A stretch of 64,000 nucleotides of DNA from Enterobacter cloacae subsp. cloacae ATCC 13047. Lineage in GTDB: Bacteria; Pseudomonadota; Gammaproteobacteria; Enterobacterales; Enterobacteriaceae. The translations under genes and the position numbers were made by a program. The stretch is from positions 3,100,001 through 3,164,000 of the forward strand of contig NC_014121.1 in NCBI RefSeq assembly GCF_000025565.1, in the 5' to 3' direction. The notes beneath the pieces were generated by a model. That model searched no databases, was not told where the DNA came from, and saw only the letters and a program-made list of their open reading frames with translations. Each line of letters begins with the position of its first letter. The stretch's first letter is position 1. This document shows, in pieces, positions 10,055-22,068 of the stretch.

Positions 10055-10996
10055 ATGGCACAGCCTATTATTTTCGATTGCGATCCGGGTCATGATGACG
10101 CGATTGCCCTCGTCCTTGCACTTGCCTCCCCTGAACTTGAAGTCAAAGCTGTCACCTCATCTGCCGGCAACCAGACGCCGGATAAAACCCTGCGCAACGT
10201 CCTGCGTATGCTGACCTTGCTAAAGCGCCCCGATATTCCCGTGGCCGGTGGCGCGGTCAAACCGCTGATGCGTGAACTGATCATTGCCGACAACGTACAC
10301 GGAGAAAGCGGCCTGGACGGCCCGGCGCTGCCGGAACCGGGTTTCGCCCCGCAATCCTGTACCGCCGTGGAGCTGATGGCAAAGGTACTACGCGAGAGTG
10401 CTGAACCCGTCACGCTGGTAGCAACGGGCCCGCAAACCAACGTTGCGCTGCTGCTGAACAGCCATCCTGAACTGCACAGCAAAATTGCCCGTATCGTGAT
10501 TATGGGCGGAGCCATGGGGCTGGGTAACTGGACGCCTGCGGCGGAGTTCAACATCTTTGTCGACCCGGAAGCGGCGGAGATCGTCTTCCAGTCGGGCTTG
10601 CCGATTGTGATGGCCGGACTGGATGTTACCCACCGGGCGCAGATTATGACGAATGACATCGAGCGTTTTCGTGCGATTGGCAACCCGGTTGCCACGACCG
10701 TGGCCGAGCTGCTCGACTTCTTTATGGAATATCACAAAGCCGAGAAATGGGGATTCCACGGCGCGCCGCTGCATGACCCGTGCACCATTGCCTGGCTGCT
10801 GAAGCCTGAGATGTTTACCACGGTAGAGCGCTGGGTTGGTGTGGAGACCCAGGGGAAATACACCCAGGGGATGACGGTGGTGGATTACTATTCGCTGACG
10901 GGCAATGAACCGAATACCACGCTAATGGTGGATATCGATCGGCAGGCGTTTGTGGATTTGCTGGCGGAGAGGCTCGCATACTATAGTGCGGCCTGA
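10055..10996 (+). CDS. rihA: pyrimidine-specific ribonucleoside hydrolase RihA
   Basis: Hydrolyses cytidine and uridine to base plus ribose in pyrimidine salvage. It is 313 residues (E. coli 311). The calcium-binding nucleoside-hydrolase motif [12 protein letters not shown] starts at about residue 9. VTHRAQIM and the C-terminal DPCTIAWLL are also typical. The ATG at 10055 ([12 protein letters not shown]) is preferred over the in-frame ATG at 10043. It stands alone between two hairpins. Confidence 0.95.
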   Translation: MAQPIIFDCDPGHDDAIALVLALASPELEVKAVTSSAGNQTPDKTLRNVLRMLTLLKRPDIPVAGGAVKPLMRELIIADNVHGESGLDGPALPEPGFAPQSCTAVELMAKVLRESAEPVTLVATGPQTNVALLLNSHPELHSKIARIVIMGGAMGLGNWTPAAEFNIFVDPEAAEIVFQSGLPIVMAGLDVTHRAQIMTNDIERFRAIGNPVATTVAELLDFFMEYHKAEKWGFHGAPLHDPCTIAWLLKPEMFTTVERWVGVETQGKYTQGMTVVDYYSLTGNEPNTTLMVDIDRQAFVDLLAERLAYYSAA

Positions 10997-11035
10997 TGCC
11001 CTCACCCCAACCCTCTCCCACGGGGAGAGGGTGCA
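10986..11035. repeat. palindromic intergenic repeat, CCCTCTCCC family, copy 1
   Basis: Begins GCGGCCTGATGCCCTC and carries the inverted repeat ACCCTCTCCC/GGGAGAGGGT. It overlaps the rihA stop codon. A second copy beginning with the same 16 bases lies at 11081, so the segment looks like a tandem duplication with the terminator between. Confidence 0.75.
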
Positions 11036-11041
11036 AACACT

Positions 11042-11070
11042 AAAAACGGCAACGTGGTTGCCGTTTTGCT
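11042..11070. terminator. bidirectional terminator rihA/ybeL
   Basis: AAAACGGCAAC-GTG-GTTGCCGTTTT, an 11-bp stem flanked by A and T runs, suits termination in both directions between the convergent genes rihA and ybeL. Confidence 0.8.
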
Positions 11071-11080
11071 TTTACCTTTT

Positions 11081-11130
11081 GCGGCCTGATGCCCTCTTCC
11101 CGGCCCTCTCCCACAGGGAGAGGGCGCAAA
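11081..11130. repeat. palindromic intergenic repeat, CCCTCTCCC family, copy 2
   Basis: Same start as copy 1 (GCGGCCTGATGCCCTC), then GGCCCTCTCCC-ACA-GGGAGAGGGC. The flanking TTTTGCTTTTACC also occurs after both copies, which supports local duplication. Confidence 0.75.
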
Positions 11131-11145
11131 CAGTTTTGCTTTTAC

Positions 11146-11631
11146 CTAGGGCTCAAACGGCCGACGCTGGAACTGATCGTGCCCGCACTTCGGACAGAGT
11201 GACAGCACCTCCGGTGTATAAACGGCAATATGGTGATGGCATTTCTCACAGACCAGATTTCCCAGCCCCACCACTTCGCCGCTGTGGTACACGCCGTGAT
11301 GATTCAGATCCTGAAAGACTTCACGCCACTCCAGCTGTGTTTTATCGGTAATATCCGCCAGCTCCTGCCAGAGGCTCTCCTTTATTACCCGCATAAATAC
11401 GCTGTCGGTCACCTCGTCCTGGCTCTCCTGGTAACTGCGCGCGAACTCTTCGAGGTCACGACGCACGGCGCGCGTCACCTCTTCCACTTCGGTTCGCGTT
11501 AACTCACCCGTTTGCGTCACGCGCGCACGCGCCTGCTCCACCAGCGCGTCGATATCTCGCTCGCCGTTACGCAGCCGTTCCGTCAGTGTTGCCACCAGTT
11601 CGCGGTAAAATTGAGCAACCTTGTTCATCAT
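11146..11631 (-). CDS. ybeL: zinc-ribbon family protein YbeL
   Basis: Conserved DUF1451 protein of unknown function, 161 residues. The first ~110 residues are highly charged and probably helical. The C-terminus has a zinc ribbon with two CxxC pairs (CEKCHHH and CPKCGHD). Divergent from leuS with about 210 bases between them. Confidence 0.93.
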   Translation of the reverse strand: MMNKVAQFYRELVATLTERLRNGERDIDALVEQARARVTQTGELTRTEVEEVTRAVRRDLEEFARSYQESQDEVTDSVFMRVIKESLWQELADITDKTQLEWREVFQDLNHHGVYHSGEVVGLGNLVCEKCHHHIAVYTPEVLSLCPKCGHDQFQRRPFEP

Positions 11632-11842
11632 TTTGCCTCCCGGGTAAGTAACTATTTCTAATAATAGACCTTATTTCATCGCCGCTTTGTCAGGTGAACC
11701 ACAGACCCGGTAAATTCCTGCAAAGCGCATTTGTGCGAAAGGCTGTTTTGACGCGGGCGTTTGGGCTATGCTATGCGGATCTGAAATACCACATCCATTG
11801 GCTACATTTGTAGCTGTATTGAAAACAGGACCACTGGCTGCC

Positions 11843-14425
11843 ATGCAAGAGCAATACCGCCCGGAAGAGATAGAATCAAAAGTCCAGCAACACTGGGACG
11901 AGAAGCGTACCTTTGAAGTAACCGAAGACGAGAGCAAAGAGAAGTATTACTGCCTGTCGATGCTTCCCTATCCTTCTGGTCGACTACACATGGGCCACGT
12001 GCGTAACTACACCATCGGTGATGTGATTGCACGCTACCAGCGTATGCTGGGCAAAAACGTGCTGCAGCCAATCGGCTGGGATGCATTCGGTCTGCCAGCT
12101 GAAGGCGCGGCGGTCAAAAACAATACGGCGCCAGCGCCGTGGACGTACGACAACATCGCGTACATGAAAAACCAGCTCAAAATGCTGGGCTTTGGCTATG
12201 ACTGGAGCCGCGAGCTGGCGACCTGTACCCCGGAATACTACCGCTGGGAACAGAAGTTCTTCACCGAGCTGTACAAAAAAGGCCTGGTCTATAAGAAGAC
12301 GTCTGCCGTTAACTGGTGCCCGAACGACCAGACCGTTCTCGCGAACGAACAGGTTATCGACGGCTGCTGCTGGCGCTGCGACACCAAAGTTGAGCGTAAA
12401 GAGATCCCACAGTGGTTTATCAAAATCACCGCTTACGCTGACGAACTGCTGAACGATCTGGACACGCTGGACCACTGGCCGGATACCGTTAAGACCATGC
12501 AGCTCAACTGGATCGGCCGTTCTGAAGGCGTGGAGATCACCTTCAACGTTGAGAACTACGATCAGACTCTGACCGTCTACACCACCCGTCCTGATACCTT
12601 CATGGGCGCGACCTATCTGGCCGTGGCCGCAGGTCACCCGCTGGCGCAGAAAGCTGCCGAAAATAACCCGGAGCTGGCTATCTTTATCGACGAATGCCGC
12701 AACACGAAAGTGGCAGAAGCCGACATGGCGACCATGGAGAAGAAAGGCGTTGCCACGGGCTTCTATGCGAAGCACCCACTGACTGGCGAAGCGATTCCGG
12801 TCTGGGCAGCAAACTTCGTGCTGATGGAATACGGTACCGGTGCCGTGATGGCTGTTCCGGGTCACGATCAGCGCGACTATGAATTTGCCACCAAATACAA
12901 CCTGCCGATCAAAGCCGTTATTCTGGCGGCTGACGGCTCTGAACCTGACCTGTCTGAGCAAGCACTGACGGAAAAAGGCACACTGTTTAACTCTGGTGAG
13001 TTCAGCGGCCTGAGCTTCGAAGAGGGTTTCAACGCCATCGCCGACAAACTGGCATCGCTGGGCGTGGGCGAGCGTAAAGTAAACTACCGCCTGCGCGACT
13101 GGGGCGTTTCCCGTCAGCGTTACTGGGGTGCGCCAATCCCGATGGTCACGCTGGAAGACGGCACCGTAATGCCAACCCCTGAAGATCAGCTCCCGGTTAT
13201 CCTGCCGGAAGATGTGGTCATGGATGGCATCACCAGCCCGATCAAAGCCGATCCTGAGTGGGCAAAAACCACCGTTAACGGTCAGCCTGCGCTGCGTGAA
13301 ACCGACACCTTTGACACCTTTATGGAGTCTTCCTGGTACTACGCCCGCTACACCTGCCCGCAGTATCAGGAAGGGATGCTGGATTCCGACGCGGCAAACT
13401 ACTGGCTGCCGGTAGACATCTACATCGGTGGTATTGAACATGCCATCATGCACCTGCTCTACTTCCGCTTCTTCCACAAGCTGATGCGTGACGCAGGCAT
13501 GGTGAACTCTGACGAGCCAGCGAAACAGCTGCTGTGTCAGGGCATGGTACTGGCAGATGCGTTCTACTATGTGGGTGCGAACGGCGAACGTAACTGGGTC
13601 TCTCCGGTTGATGCGATTGTTGAGCGCGACGAGAAAGGCCGTATCGTGAAGGCGAAAGACGCCGAAGGTCATGAACTGGTGTATACCGGCATGAGCAAGA
13701 TGTCCAAGTCCAAAAACAACGGCATCGACCCGCAGGTGATGGTTGAGCGCTACGGCGCGGATACCGTGCGTCTGTTCATGATGTTTGCCTCACCGGCAGA
13801 CATGACCCTGGAGTGGCAGGAGTCCGGTGTTGAAGGGGCGAACCGCTTCCTGAAGCGCGTCTGGAAATTGGTTTACGAACACACCGCTCAGGGCGACGCA
13901 CCGGCACTGAACGTTGCTGCCCTGACTGAAGATCAGCAGGCGCTGCGTCGTGATGTTCATAAAACGATTGCAAAAGTGACCGATGATATTGGTCGTCGTC
14001 AGACCTTCAATACCGCAATTGCGGCTATTATGGAACTGATGAACAAGCTGGCGAAAGCACCGCAGGAAGGCGAGCAGGATCGTGCCTTAATGCGTGAAGC
14101 GCTGTTGGCCGTCGTGCGCATGTTGAACCCGTTCACCCCGCATGTCAGCTTCACCCTGTGGCAGGAGCTGAAAGGCGAAGGCGATATCGACAACGCGCCG
14201 TGGCCGGTTGCTGATGAATCCGCCATGGTGGAAAACACCACGCTGGTGGTGGTACAGGTCAACGGTAAAGTACGCGGTAAAATTACCGTCGCCGTTGATG
14301 CAACCGAAGAACAGGTTCGTGAGCGTGCTGGCCAGGAACATCTGGTGGCGAAATATCTTGAGGGCGTTACCGTACGTAAAGTGATCTACGTACCAGGTAA
14401 ACTGCTGAATCTGGTCGTTGGCTAA
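11843..14425 (+). CDS. leuS: leucyl-tRNA synthetase
   Basis: Class I synthetase charging tRNA-Leu, 860 residues, equal to E. coli. It shows the HIGH-type motif [14 protein letters not shown] (about 41-54), the CP1 editing domain with a threonine-rich [12 protein letters not shown], the KMSKS motif KMSKSKNN (about 618) and a C-terminal tRNA-binding region. The ATG at 11843 ([11 protein letters not shown]) matches the family; a 25-residue extension upstream does not. lptE begins 14 bases after the stop. Confidence 0.98.
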   Translation: MQEQYRPEEIESKVQQHWDEKRTFEVTEDESKEKYYCLSMLPYPSGRLHMGHVRNYTIGDVIARYQRMLGKNVLQPIGWDAFGLPAEGAAVKNNTAPAPWTYDNIAYMKNQLKMLGFGYDWSRELATCTPEYYRWEQKFFTELYKKGLVYKKTSAVNWCPNDQTVLANEQVIDGCCWRCDTKVERKEIPQWFIKITAYADELLNDLDTLDHWPDTVKTMQLNWIGRSEGVEITFNVENYDQTLTVYTTRPDTFMGATYLAVAAGHPLAQKAAENNPELAIFIDECRNTKVAEADMATMEKKGVATGFYAKHPLTGEAIPVWAANFVLMEYGTGAVMAVPGHDQRDYEFATKYNLPIKAVILAADGSEPDLSEQALTEKGTLFNSGEFSGLSFEEGFNAIADKLASLGVGERKVNYRLRDWGVSRQRYWGAPIPMVTLEDGTVMPTPEDQLPVILPEDVVMDGITSPIKADPEWAKTTVNGQPALRETDTFDTFMESSWYYARYTCPQYQEGMLDSDAANYWLPVDIYIGGIEHAIMHLLYFRFFHKLMRDAGMVNSDEPAKQLLCQGMVLADAFYYVGANGERNWVSPVDAIVERDEKGRIVKAKDAEGHELVYTGMSKMSKSKNNGIDPQVMVERYGADTVRLFMMFASPADMTLEWQESGVEGANRFLKRVWKLVYEHTAQGDAPALNVAALTEDQQALRRDVHKTIAKVTDDIGRRQTFNTAIAAIMELMNKLAKAPQEGEQDRALMREALLAVVRMLNPFTPHVSFTLWQELKGEGDIDNAPWPVADESAMVENTTLVVVQVNGKVRGKITVAVDATEEQVRERAGQEHLVAKYLEGVTVRKVIYVPGKLLNLVVG

Positions 14426-14439
14426 GCGCGGGAGGAAAC

Positions 14440-15009
14440 GTGCGACAACTGGCAACAATACTCTTATCTCTGGCGGTGCTGGTCACCGCGGGGTGTGGCT
14501 GGCATCTGCGCAATACCACGGCGGTGCCCGCTGAGATGAAAACGATGATTTTCGACTCAGGGGATCCGAATGGTCCACTCAGCCGGGCAGTGCGTAACCA
14601 GCTGCGTTTGAACGATGTTCAACTGATCGAAAAAGGCACCCTGCGCCAGGATGTACCGTCATTACGTATCTTAAGCTCATCGCTGGCTAAAGATACCGTG
14701 TCGATCTTCCAGGATGGACGTACTGCGGAATATCAGATGGTGCTGACGGTGAACGCGGCAGTATTGATCCCGGGTAAAGACATTTTCCCTATCAATACCA
14801 AAGTGTACCGCTCGTTCTTTGATAACCCGCAAACGGCGCTGGCAAAAGATGCTGAGCAGCAGATTATCATTAACGAAATGTACGACAAGGCTGCAGAACA
14901 GCTGATCCGTAAGCTGCCAGGCATTGCCGCAACGACAAGACAGGGTTCTGACATCATCGACAAACCGGATGCCAACACGCCTCCTGTTTCTACCTCCATG
15001 GGTAACTGA
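14440..15009 (+). CDS. lptE: LPS-assembly lipoprotein LptE
   Basis: Outer-membrane lipoprotein that plugs LptD during LPS insertion. It is 189 residues with a GTG start after GGGAGGAAAC. The signal peptide ends in the lipobox VTAGC, putting the acylated cysteine at residue 19. The C-terminal tail ([10 protein letters not shown]) varies from E. coli. It overlaps the holA start. Confidence 0.96.
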   Translation: MRQLATILLSLAVLVTAGCGWHLRNTTAVPAEMKTMIFDSGDPNGPLSRAVRNQLRLNDVQLIEKGTLRQDVPSLRILSSSLAKDTVSIFQDGRTAEYQMVLTVNAAVLIPGKDIFPINTKVYRSFFDNPQTALAKDAEQQIIINEMYDKAAEQLIRKLPGIAATTRQGSDIIDKPDANTPPVSTSMGN

Positions 15010-16040
15010 TGATCAGGCTGTATCCTGAACAACTCCGCGCGCAGCTCAATGAAGGGCTGCGCGCGGCGTATCTGCTACTGGGTAACGACCCGCTCTTGCT
15101 TCAGGAAAGCCTGGATGCCGTGCGACATGCCGCCGCCGCTCAGGGCTTTGATGAACACCACACCGTCCAGTTGGATAACAATACCGACTGGAATGCCCTT
15201 TTCTCCCTTTGCCAGGCGATGAGTCTCTTTGCATCACGCCAGACCATCCAGATCCTGCTGCCAGAGAATGGTCCGAACGCAGCCATCAATGAACAGCTGG
15301 CGACGCTGGTCAGCCTGTTGCACAGCGATCTGCTGTTAATCGTGCGTGGCAACAAGCTCACCAAAGCGCAGGAAAACGCCGCGTGGTTTACCCAACTCGC
15401 CACTCATGCCGTGCTGGTCACCTGCCAGACGCCTGAGCAGACCCATCTGCCGAAATGGGTGGCGGCAAGAGCGAAGCAGAATAACCTGCAACTGGACGAC
15501 GCAGCGAATCAGCTGCTGTGCTACTGCTATGAAGGCAACCTGCTGGCGTTGGCCCAGGCGCTGGACCGGCTCGCCCTCCTCTGGCCCGATGGCAAGCTGA
15601 CTCTGCCGCGCGTGGAGCAGGCGGTTAACGACGCCGCACACTTCACGCCGTTCCACTGGGTTGATGCGCTGCTGATGGCAAAGAGCAAGCGTTCCCTGCA
15701 TATTTTGCAGCAGCTACGCCTTGAGGGTAGCGAACCGGTTATATTGCTGCGTACGTTGCAGCGTGAACTGCTAATGCTCATCACGCTCAAGCGCCAGTCT
15801 GCTCATACGCCATTGCGTTCGTTGTTCGACAAACACCGTATCTGGCAAAACCGTCGGGCGATGACCACCGAGGCCATTAATCGTCTGAGCCATGAACAGC
15901 TGCGCCAGGCGGTACAGCTTTTGATGCGCGCAGAGCTCACGTTAAAACAAGATTACGGCCAGTCCGTCTGGGCGGAACTGGAAAGCCTTTCTCTGCTGCT
16001 CTGCCACAAGGCGCTGGCAGATGTATTTATTGATGGATAG
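15009..16040 (+). CDS. holA: DNA polymerase III delta subunit
   Basis: Clamp-loader subunit that opens the beta sliding clamp, 343 residues as in E. coli. N-terminus [30 protein letters not shown] carries the AAA-like domain (second half [14 protein letters not shown] at about 17-30). It overlaps the lptE stop by one base (TGATG), and nadD follows after one base. Confidence 0.97.
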   Translation: MIRLYPEQLRAQLNEGLRAAYLLLGNDPLLLQESLDAVRHAAAAQGFDEHHTVQLDNNTDWNALFSLCQAMSLFASRQTIQILLPENGPNAAINEQLATLVSLLHSDLLLIVRGNKLTKAQENAAWFTQLATHAVLVTCQTPEQTHLPKWVAARAKQNNLQLDDAANQLLCYCYEGNLLALAQALDRLALLWPDGKLTLPRVEQAVNDAAHFTPFHWVDALLMAKSKRSLHILQQLRLEGSEPVILLRTLQRELLMLITLKRQSAHTPLRSLFDKHRIWQNRRAMTTEAINRLSHEQLRQAVQLLMRAELTLKQDYGQSVWAELESLSLLLCHKALADVFIDG

Positions 16041-16041
16041 C

Positions 16042-16698
16042 ATGCACTCTCTACAGGCCCTGTACGGTGGCACCTTTGACCCGGTCCATTACGGTCATCT
16101 GAAACCGGTTGAAATTCTGGCGAATCTGATTGGTCTTCAGCGCGTGATTATCATGCCCAATAACGTTCCGCCACATCGGCCTCAGCCTGAGGCCACCAGC
16201 GAGCAGCGAAAAGAGATGCTCGCCCTGGCCATTGCGGATAAACCGCTCTTCAGCCTGGACGAGCGTGAACTCCGTCGCGACACCCCGTCCTGGACCTCGC
16301 AAACCCTACAGGAGTGGCGGGCCGAACAGGGGCCGGACAAACCGCTGGCCTTTATCATCGGCCAGGATTCTCTGCTCAACTTCCCCACCTGGCACCAGTA
16401 TGAAACCATTCTGGAGAACAGCCATCTCCTCGTCTGCCGCCGTCCGGGCTATCCGCTGACCATGCGTGAAGAGCAGTATCAGCAGTGGCTGGAGGCTCAT
16501 CTGACCGACAATGTGGAAGATCTGCATAATCAACCTGCCGGGAAGATCTATCTGGCGGAGACGCCGTGGTTTGATATTTCTGCGACAATCATTCGCGACC
16601 GGCTTCAGCACGGTTTAGCCTGTGACGATCTCCTGCCATCGTCAGTGCTGGACTATATCCACGCGCACGGGTTGTATCAGAAAAGCGCAGACGCATAA
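16042..16698 (+). CDS. nadD: nicotinate-nucleotide adenylyltransferase
   Basis: Adenylates nicotinate mononucleotide in NAD synthesis. 218 residues; nucleotidyltransferase motifs [12 protein letters not shown] near the N-terminus and [10 protein letters not shown] near 185. I chose the ATG at 16042 to match the E. coli start (MxSLQAL-GGTFDP); 16033 is a possible alternative overlapping holA. The C-terminus is a few residues longer than E. coli. cobC does not follow as it does in E. coli. Confidence 0.95.
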   Translation: MHSLQALYGGTFDPVHYGHLKPVEILANLIGLQRVIIMPNNVPPHRPQPEATSEQRKEMLALAIADKPLFSLDERELRRDTPSWTSQTLQEWRAEQGPDKPLAFIIGQDSLLNFPTWHQYETILENSHLLVCRRPGYPLTMREEQYQQWLEAHLTDNVEDLHNQPAGKIYLAETPWFDISATIIRDRLQHGLACDDLLPSSVLDYIHAHGLYQKSADA

Positions 16699-16879
16699 TC
16701 CGGGCGCACAAAAAGCGCCTTATTGATTATCCTGCCTTGACAGAGTAAGCCATACTGTTATCCTCCGCTGCCAGACTTTCCCGCCGCTCATTGCTTTACA
16801 GAAATTGTTTTACAAAAATGGCGATGCAATCTCCGGCGGAGGGTGGGATGATACCCGCCTTCAAAAGCCCGGCCGGTGA

Positions 16880-17284
<405 letters not shown>

Positions 17285-17287
17285 TGC

Positions 17288-17755
17288 GTGAAGTTGCAGC
17301 TGGTCGCCGTCGGCACCAAAATGCCGGACTGGGTACAAACCGGTTTTACTGAATATCTGCGTCGTTTCCCTAAAGATATGCCGTTCGAGCTGGTGGAGAT
17401 CCCCGCCGGAAAGCGCGGCAAGAACGCGGATATTAAACGCATTCTTGATAAAGAGGGAGAACTGATGCTGGCTGCCGCAGGCAAAAACCGCATCGTGACC
17501 CTCGATATTCCAGGCAAGCCCTGGGATACGCCGCAGCTGGCGCACGAACTGGAGCGCTGGAAGCAGGATGGTCGTGACGTCAGTCTGTTGATTGGCGGGC
17601 CTGAAGGGTTGTCCCCTGCCTGTAAAGCGGCGGCAGAACAAAGTTGGTCTCTCTCCGCGCTGACGCTTCCCCACCCGCTCGTTCGGGTACTGGTGGCAGA
17701 AAGCCTGTACCGCGCGTGGAGCATTACTACCAACCACCCCTATCACCGCGAGTAA
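17288..17755 (+). CDS. rlmH: 23S rRNA (pseudouridine1915-N3) methyltransferase RlmH
   Basis: SPOUT-class methyltransferase acting on helix 69 of 23S rRNA in assembled 70S ribosomes. It is 155 residues with a GTG start, as in E. coli. The knotted SAM site [10 protein letters not shown] is at about 100-109, and the C-terminal [16 protein letters not shown] follows. It is co-directional with rsfS and mrdA. Confidence 0.97.
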   Translation: MKLQLVAVGTKMPDWVQTGFTEYLRRFPKDMPFELVEIPAGKRGKNADIKRILDKEGELMLAAAGKNRIVTLDIPGKPWDTPQLAHELERWKQDGRDVSLLIGGPEGLSPACKAAAEQSWSLSALTLPHPLVRVLVAESLYRAWSITTNHPYHRE

Positions 17756-17783
17756 TGACTGACCAGGGTAGATTAAGCAGCGG

Positions 17784-19685
17784 ATGAAACTACAGAATTC
17801 TTTTCGCGACTATACGGCTGAGTCCGCGCTGTTTGTGCGCCGGGCGCTGGTCGCCTTTACGGGGATTTTGCTGCTTACCGGCGTGCTGATCGCCAACCTT
17901 TATAATCTGCAAATTGTCCGCTATACCGATTACCAGACGCGCTCAAACGAAAACCGCATCAAGCTGGTGCCTATCGCCCCCAGCCGCGGCATTATTTACG
18001 ACCGTAACGGCACCCCGCTGGCCTTAAACCGCACCATCTACCAGATTGAGATGATGCCGGAAAAAGTCGACAACGTGCAGGATACGCTGGAAGCATTGCG
18101 AAGCGTTGTCGATCTTAACGATGACGATATCGCTGCGTTCAAGAAAGAGCGCGCCCGTTCTCACCGTTTTACCTCCATTCCGGTTAAAACCAACCTGACG
18201 GAAGTCCAGGTCGCCCGCTTTGCCGTCAACCAGTACCGTTTCCCCGGTGTGGAAGTGAAAGGCTACAAGCGCCGCTATTACCCTTACGGTTCCGCACTGA
18301 CGCACGTAATCGGCTACGTCTCCAAGATCAACGACAAAGACGTTGAGCGTCTCGATAAAGACGGCAAGCTGGCAAACTACGCCGCGACGCACGATATCGG
18401 TAAGCTGGGAATTGAACGCTATTACGAAGATGTCCTGCACGGGCAGACCGGCTATGAAGAGGTGGAAGTTAACAACCGTGGCCGCGTTATTCGTCAGCTG
18501 AAAGAGGTGCCGCCGCAGGCAGGGCATGACGTCTACCTGACGCTCGACCTGAAACTCCAGCAGTATATTGAAACCTTACTGGCGGGCAGCCGTGCGGCAG
18601 TTGTCGTGACCGATCCGCGTACCGGCGGCATACTGGCGATGGTCTCCATGCCAAGCTACGACCCTAACCTCTTTGTCGATGGAATTTCCAGTAAGGACTA
18701 CTCCGGCCTGCTTAATGACCCGAACACGCCGCTGGTCAACCGCGCCACGCAGGGGGTCTATCCGCCGGCGTCCACGGTGAAACCTTACGTCGCCGTCTCG
18801 GCGCTGAGCGCGGGTGTCATCAATCGCAACACCAGCCTGTTTGACCCGGGCTGGTGGCAGTTACCGGGTTCAGAGAAACGCTATCGCGACTGGAAAAAAT
18901 GGGGCCACGGTCATCTGAACGTGACGAAATCGCTGGAAGAGTCTGCGGATACCTTCTTCTATCAGGTGGCGTATGACATGGGTATTGACCGCCTGTCAGA
19001 GTGGATGAGCAAATTTGGCTACGGCCATTACACCGGGGTCGATCTCGCCGAAGAACGCTCCGGCAACATGCCAACCCGCGAGTGGAAGCTAAAACGCTTT
19101 AAGAAACCGTGGTACCAGGGTGATACCATTCCGGTGGGTATCGGCCAGGGCTACTGGACCGCAACCCCGCTGCAGATGAACAAAGCGATGATGATCCTCA
19201 TCAACGATGGTGTGGTGAAAGTCCCGCACCTGCTGCAAAGTACCGTTGAAGAGGGCAAAAAAGTGCCGTGGATCCAGCCGCATGAACCGCCGGTGGGGGA
19301 TATTCACTCCGGCTTCTGGGAGATCGCCAAAGACGGGATGTACGGGGTGGCAAACCGCCCGAACGGTACCGCGCATAAGTATTTCGCCGGTGCGCCGTAT
19401 AAAGTGGCCGCCAAATCCGGTACGGCGCAGGTCTTCGGCCTGAAGGCCAACGAAACCTATAACGCGCACCGCATTGCCGAACGACTGCGTGACCATAAGC
19501 TCATGACGGCATTTGCACCCTATGATAACCCACAGGTGGCGGTGGCAATGATTCTGGAAAACGGCGGCGCAGGGCCAGCCGTGGGCACCATCATGCGCCA
19601 AATCCTCGACCACATCATGCTGGGTGATAACAACACCGAACTGCCGGCTGAAAACCCGGCGGCCGCTGCGGCGGAGGACCAATAA
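17784..19685 (+). CDS. mrdA: penicillin-binding protein 2
   Basis: Transpeptidase of the elongasome that maintains rod shape, partner of RodA. It has 633 residues and one N-terminal membrane helix (about 22-42). A PBP dimer domain precedes the transpeptidase domain, whose motifs are STVK (active serine about 330), SAD (about 387) and KSGTA (about 544). mrdB starts two bases after its stop. Confidence 0.98.
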   Translation: MKLQNSFRDYTAESALFVRRALVAFTGILLLTGVLIANLYNLQIVRYTDYQTRSNENRIKLVPIAPSRGIIYDRNGTPLALNRTIYQIEMMPEKVDNVQDTLEALRSVVDLNDDDIAAFKKERARSHRFTSIPVKTNLTEVQVARFAVNQYRFPGVEVKGYKRRYYPYGSALTHVIGYVSKINDKDVERLDKDGKLANYAATHDIGKLGIERYYEDVLHGQTGYEEVEVNNRGRVIRQLKEVPPQAGHDVYLTLDLKLQQYIETLLAGSRAAVVVTDPRTGGILAMVSMPSYDPNLFVDGISSKDYSGLLNDPNTPLVNRATQGVYPPASTVKPYVAVSALSAGVINRNTSLFDPGWWQLPGSEKRYRDWKKWGHGHLNVTKSLEESADTFFYQVAYDMGIDRLSEWMSKFGYGHYTGVDLAEERSGNMPTREWKLKRFKKPWYQGDTIPVGIGQGYWTATPLQMNKAMMILINDGVVKVPHLLQSTVEEGKKVPWIQPHEPPVGDIHSGFWEIAKDGMYGVANRPNGTAHKYFAGAPYKVAAKSGTAQVFGLKANETYNAHRIAERLRDHKLMTAFAPYDNPQVAVAMILENGGAGPAVGTIMRQILDHIMLGDNNTELPAENPAAAAAEDQ

Positions 19686-19687
19686 AC

Positions 19688-20800
19688 ATGACGGATAATC
19701 CAAATAAAAAATCGCTGTGGGATAAAATCCACATCGACCCAGCCATGCTGCTGATCCTGCTGGCTCTGCTGGTCTACAGCGCTCTGGTTATCTGGAGCGC
19801 CAGCGGCCAGGACATCGGCATGATGGAGCGCAAGATTGGCCAGATCGCGATGGGGCTGGTCATTATGGTCGTCATGGCGCAGATCCCGCCACGCGTCTAC
19901 GAAGGCTGGGCCCCCTATCTCTACATCTTCTGTATTATTTTGCTGGTTGCGGTAGATGCCTTTGGGGCCATCTCCAAAGGCGCACAGCGCTGGCTGGATC
20001 TGGGCGTAGTTCGCTTCCAGCCCTCGGAAATTGCCAAAATCGCCGTTCCACTGATGGTGGCACGCTTTATCAACCGCGATGTCTGTCCGCCATCACTGAA
20101 AAACACGGCCATCGCGCTGGTATTGATTTTCCTGCCAACGTTGCTGGTGGCGGCGCAGCCTGACCTTGGTACCTCGATCCTCATCGCACTCTCCGGCCTG
20201 TTTGTTCTCTTCTTGTCGGGCCTGAGCTGGCGTCTGATTGGTATTGCGGTGGTGCTGGTTGCCGCGTTCATCCCTATTCTCTGGTTCTTCCTGATGCATG
20301 ATTATCAGCGCCAGCGCGTGATGATGCTGCTCGATCCGGAAACCGATCCGCTGGGTGCGGGCTATCATATTATTCAGTCCAAGATCGCGATTGGCTCCGG
20401 TGGCCTGCGCGGTAAAGGATGGCTGCACGGCACCCAGTCGCAGCTGGAGTTCTTACCAGAGCGCCATACCGACTTTATCTTTGCGGTCCTGGCGGAAGAG
20501 CTTGGGCTGGTCGGCATCTTGATCTTACTCGCGCTGTATGTACTGTTAATCATGCGCGGGTTGTGGATTGCCGCGCGCGCGCAAACCACCTTTGGCCGCG
20601 TCATGGCGGGCGGGTTAATGTTGATTTTATTCGTTTATGTCTTCGTAAATATTGGTATGGTGAGTGGTATTCTGCCGGTTGTAGGCGTTCCGCTTCCGCT
20701 GGTGAGTTACGGAGGCTCGGCACTGATCGTGTTGATGGCCGGGTTTGGTATCGTGATGTCGATCCATACCCACAGAAAAATGTTGTCAAAAAGCGTATAA
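19688..20800 (+). CDS. mrdB: rod shape-determining protein RodA (SEDS glycosyltransferase)
   Basis: Peptidoglycan glycosyltransferase of the SEDS family, working with PBP2. It is 370 residues, with about ten hydrophobic helices and conserved SEDS segments RWLDLG and [20 protein letters not shown]. rlpA begins 16 bases later. Confidence 0.98.
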   Translation: MTDNPNKKSLWDKIHIDPAMLLILLALLVYSALVIWSASGQDIGMMERKIGQIAMGLVIMVVMAQIPPRVYEGWAPYLYIFCIILLVAVDAFGAISKGAQRWLDLGVVRFQPSEIAKIAVPLMVARFINRDVCPPSLKNTAIALVLIFLPTLLVAAQPDLGTSILIALSGLFVLFLSGLSWRLIGIAVVLVAAFIPILWFFLMHDYQRQRVMMLLDPETDPLGAGYHIIQSKIAIGSGGLRGKGWLHGTQSQLEFLPERHTDFIFAVLAEELGLVGILILLALYVLLIMRGLWIAARAQTTFGRVMAGGLMLILFVYVFVNIGMVSGILPVVGVPLPLVSYGGSALIVLMAGFGIVMSIHTHRKMLSKSV

Positions 20801-20816
20801 AAATAAGGGGATCGGA

Positions 20817-21929
20817 ATGCGTAAGCAGTGGCTGGGGATCTGCATTGCGGCAAGTTTACTTGCGGCGTGCACAAGTGATGATGGTCAGCAACAGGCAACC
20901 GTCGCGCCGCCGCAGCCTGCGGTGTGTAATGGCCCAATCGTTGAAATCAGCGGCGCCGATCCCGTTTATGAACCGCTCAACGCCAGCGCGAATCAGGATT
21001 ATGAGCGCGACGGCAAAAGCTACAAAATCGTTCAGGACCCTTCCCGTTTCAGCCAGGCGGGTTTCGCCGCCATTTATGATGCGGAACCCGGGAGCAACCT
21101 GACGGCATCAGGAGAAGCGTTCGACCCGACGCAACTCACTGCGGCACACCCGACGCTGCCTATCCCAAGCTACGCGCGTATCACCAACCTGGCGAATGGC
21201 CGTATGATCGTAGTCCGCATTAACGATCGCGGTCCGTACGGTAACGACCGTGTGATTTCGCTGTCGCGCGCCTCCGCCGACCGCCTGAACACCTCGAACA
21301 ATACCAAGGTTCGTATCGACCCCATTATCGTGGCACCGGATGGCTCGCTCTCCGGGCCGGGTACCGCGTGTACGACAGTAGCGAAACAGACCTACGCCCT
21401 TCCCGACCGTCCAAATCTTGACGGTGGCATGGGGAGCGTCTCATCGCCGGCCGAGCCTTCTCAGCCAGCAGGCGAAGTGCGTCCTATCAGCAACGACACG
21501 TTGCAGAGTGATGACAGCACTGGCGCACCGGTAAAGAGTAGCGGTTTCCTGGGGGCTCCAACGACCCTGGCCTCCGGCGTTCTGGAAGGCAGTGAACCTG
21601 CCCCGGCGCCTGTTGCCGCCCCCGTCGCGCAGCAGCCTGCCCCCGTCACCGCTCCGGCAACGACCCAGAGCGCGGCGGCAGCAGCGCCTGCTGCCGCTTC
21701 CAGCGGCGGCTTTGTCGTTCAGGTGGGCGCCGTCAGCGATCAGGCCCGCGCGCAGCAATATCAACAGCGCCTGAGCCAGCAGTTTGGCGTTCCAGGCCGC
21801 GTTGAGCAAAACGGGGCGGTGTGGCGTATTCAGATGGGACCGTTTGCCAGCAAATCGCAGGCAGCGACCCTGCAGCAGCGTCTGCAAAATGAAGCGCAAC
21901 TCCAGTCATTTATCGCTGTAGCGAAGTAA
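20817..21929 (+). CDS. rlpA: endolytic peptidoglycan transglycosylase / septal ring lipoprotein RlpA
   Basis: Outer-membrane lipoprotein with a lipobox LLAAC (Cys 18), a double-psi beta-barrel domain (about 75-165, ending in RINDRGPYGNDRVISLS) and a C-terminal SPOR domain (about 295-370) that binds denuded septal peptidoglycan. An Ala/Pro-rich linker of about 60 residues (PAPAPVAAPVAQQPAPV) separates them. 370 residues against 362 in E. coli; the linker accounts for the difference. Confidence 0.96.
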   Translation: MRKQWLGICIAASLLAACTSDDGQQQATVAPPQPAVCNGPIVEISGADPVYEPLNASANQDYERDGKSYKIVQDPSRFSQAGFAAIYDAEPGSNLTASGEAFDPTQLTAAHPTLPIPSYARITNLANGRMIVVRINDRGPYGNDRVISLSRASADRLNTSNNTKVRIDPIIVAPDGSLSGPGTACTTVAKQTYALPDRPNLDGGMGSVSSPAEPSQPAGEVRPISNDTLQSDDSTGAPVKSSGFLGAPTTLASGVLEGSEPAPAPVAAPVAQQPAPVTAPATTQSAAAAAPAAASSGGFVVQVGAVSDQARAQQYQQRLSQQFGVPGRVEQNGAVWRIQMGPFASKSQAATLQQRLQNEAQLQSFIAVAK

Positions 21930-22068
21930 TTTATCGGCGGCATCCGAATTGTCAGTTTGTGTAAAAGTCATTCACAAACTCATGCTTAAAGTCGGATGCC
22001 TGCCTGAATAGCATTTGCTATAGTAAGGCACTTTTTTTAATTCCATCACGGATGTCGTAGTTCTGACC

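Noticed and set aside
11984..13672. 562-codon ORF on the minus strand
   Set aside because: It lies wholly opposite leuS and has no recognisable domain; it is a codon-bias shadow of a strongly biased gene.
20419..21102. 227-codon ORF on the plus strand spanning the mrdB-rlpA junction
   Set aside because: Out of frame with two well-supported genes and rich in Arg as expected for a shifted frame.
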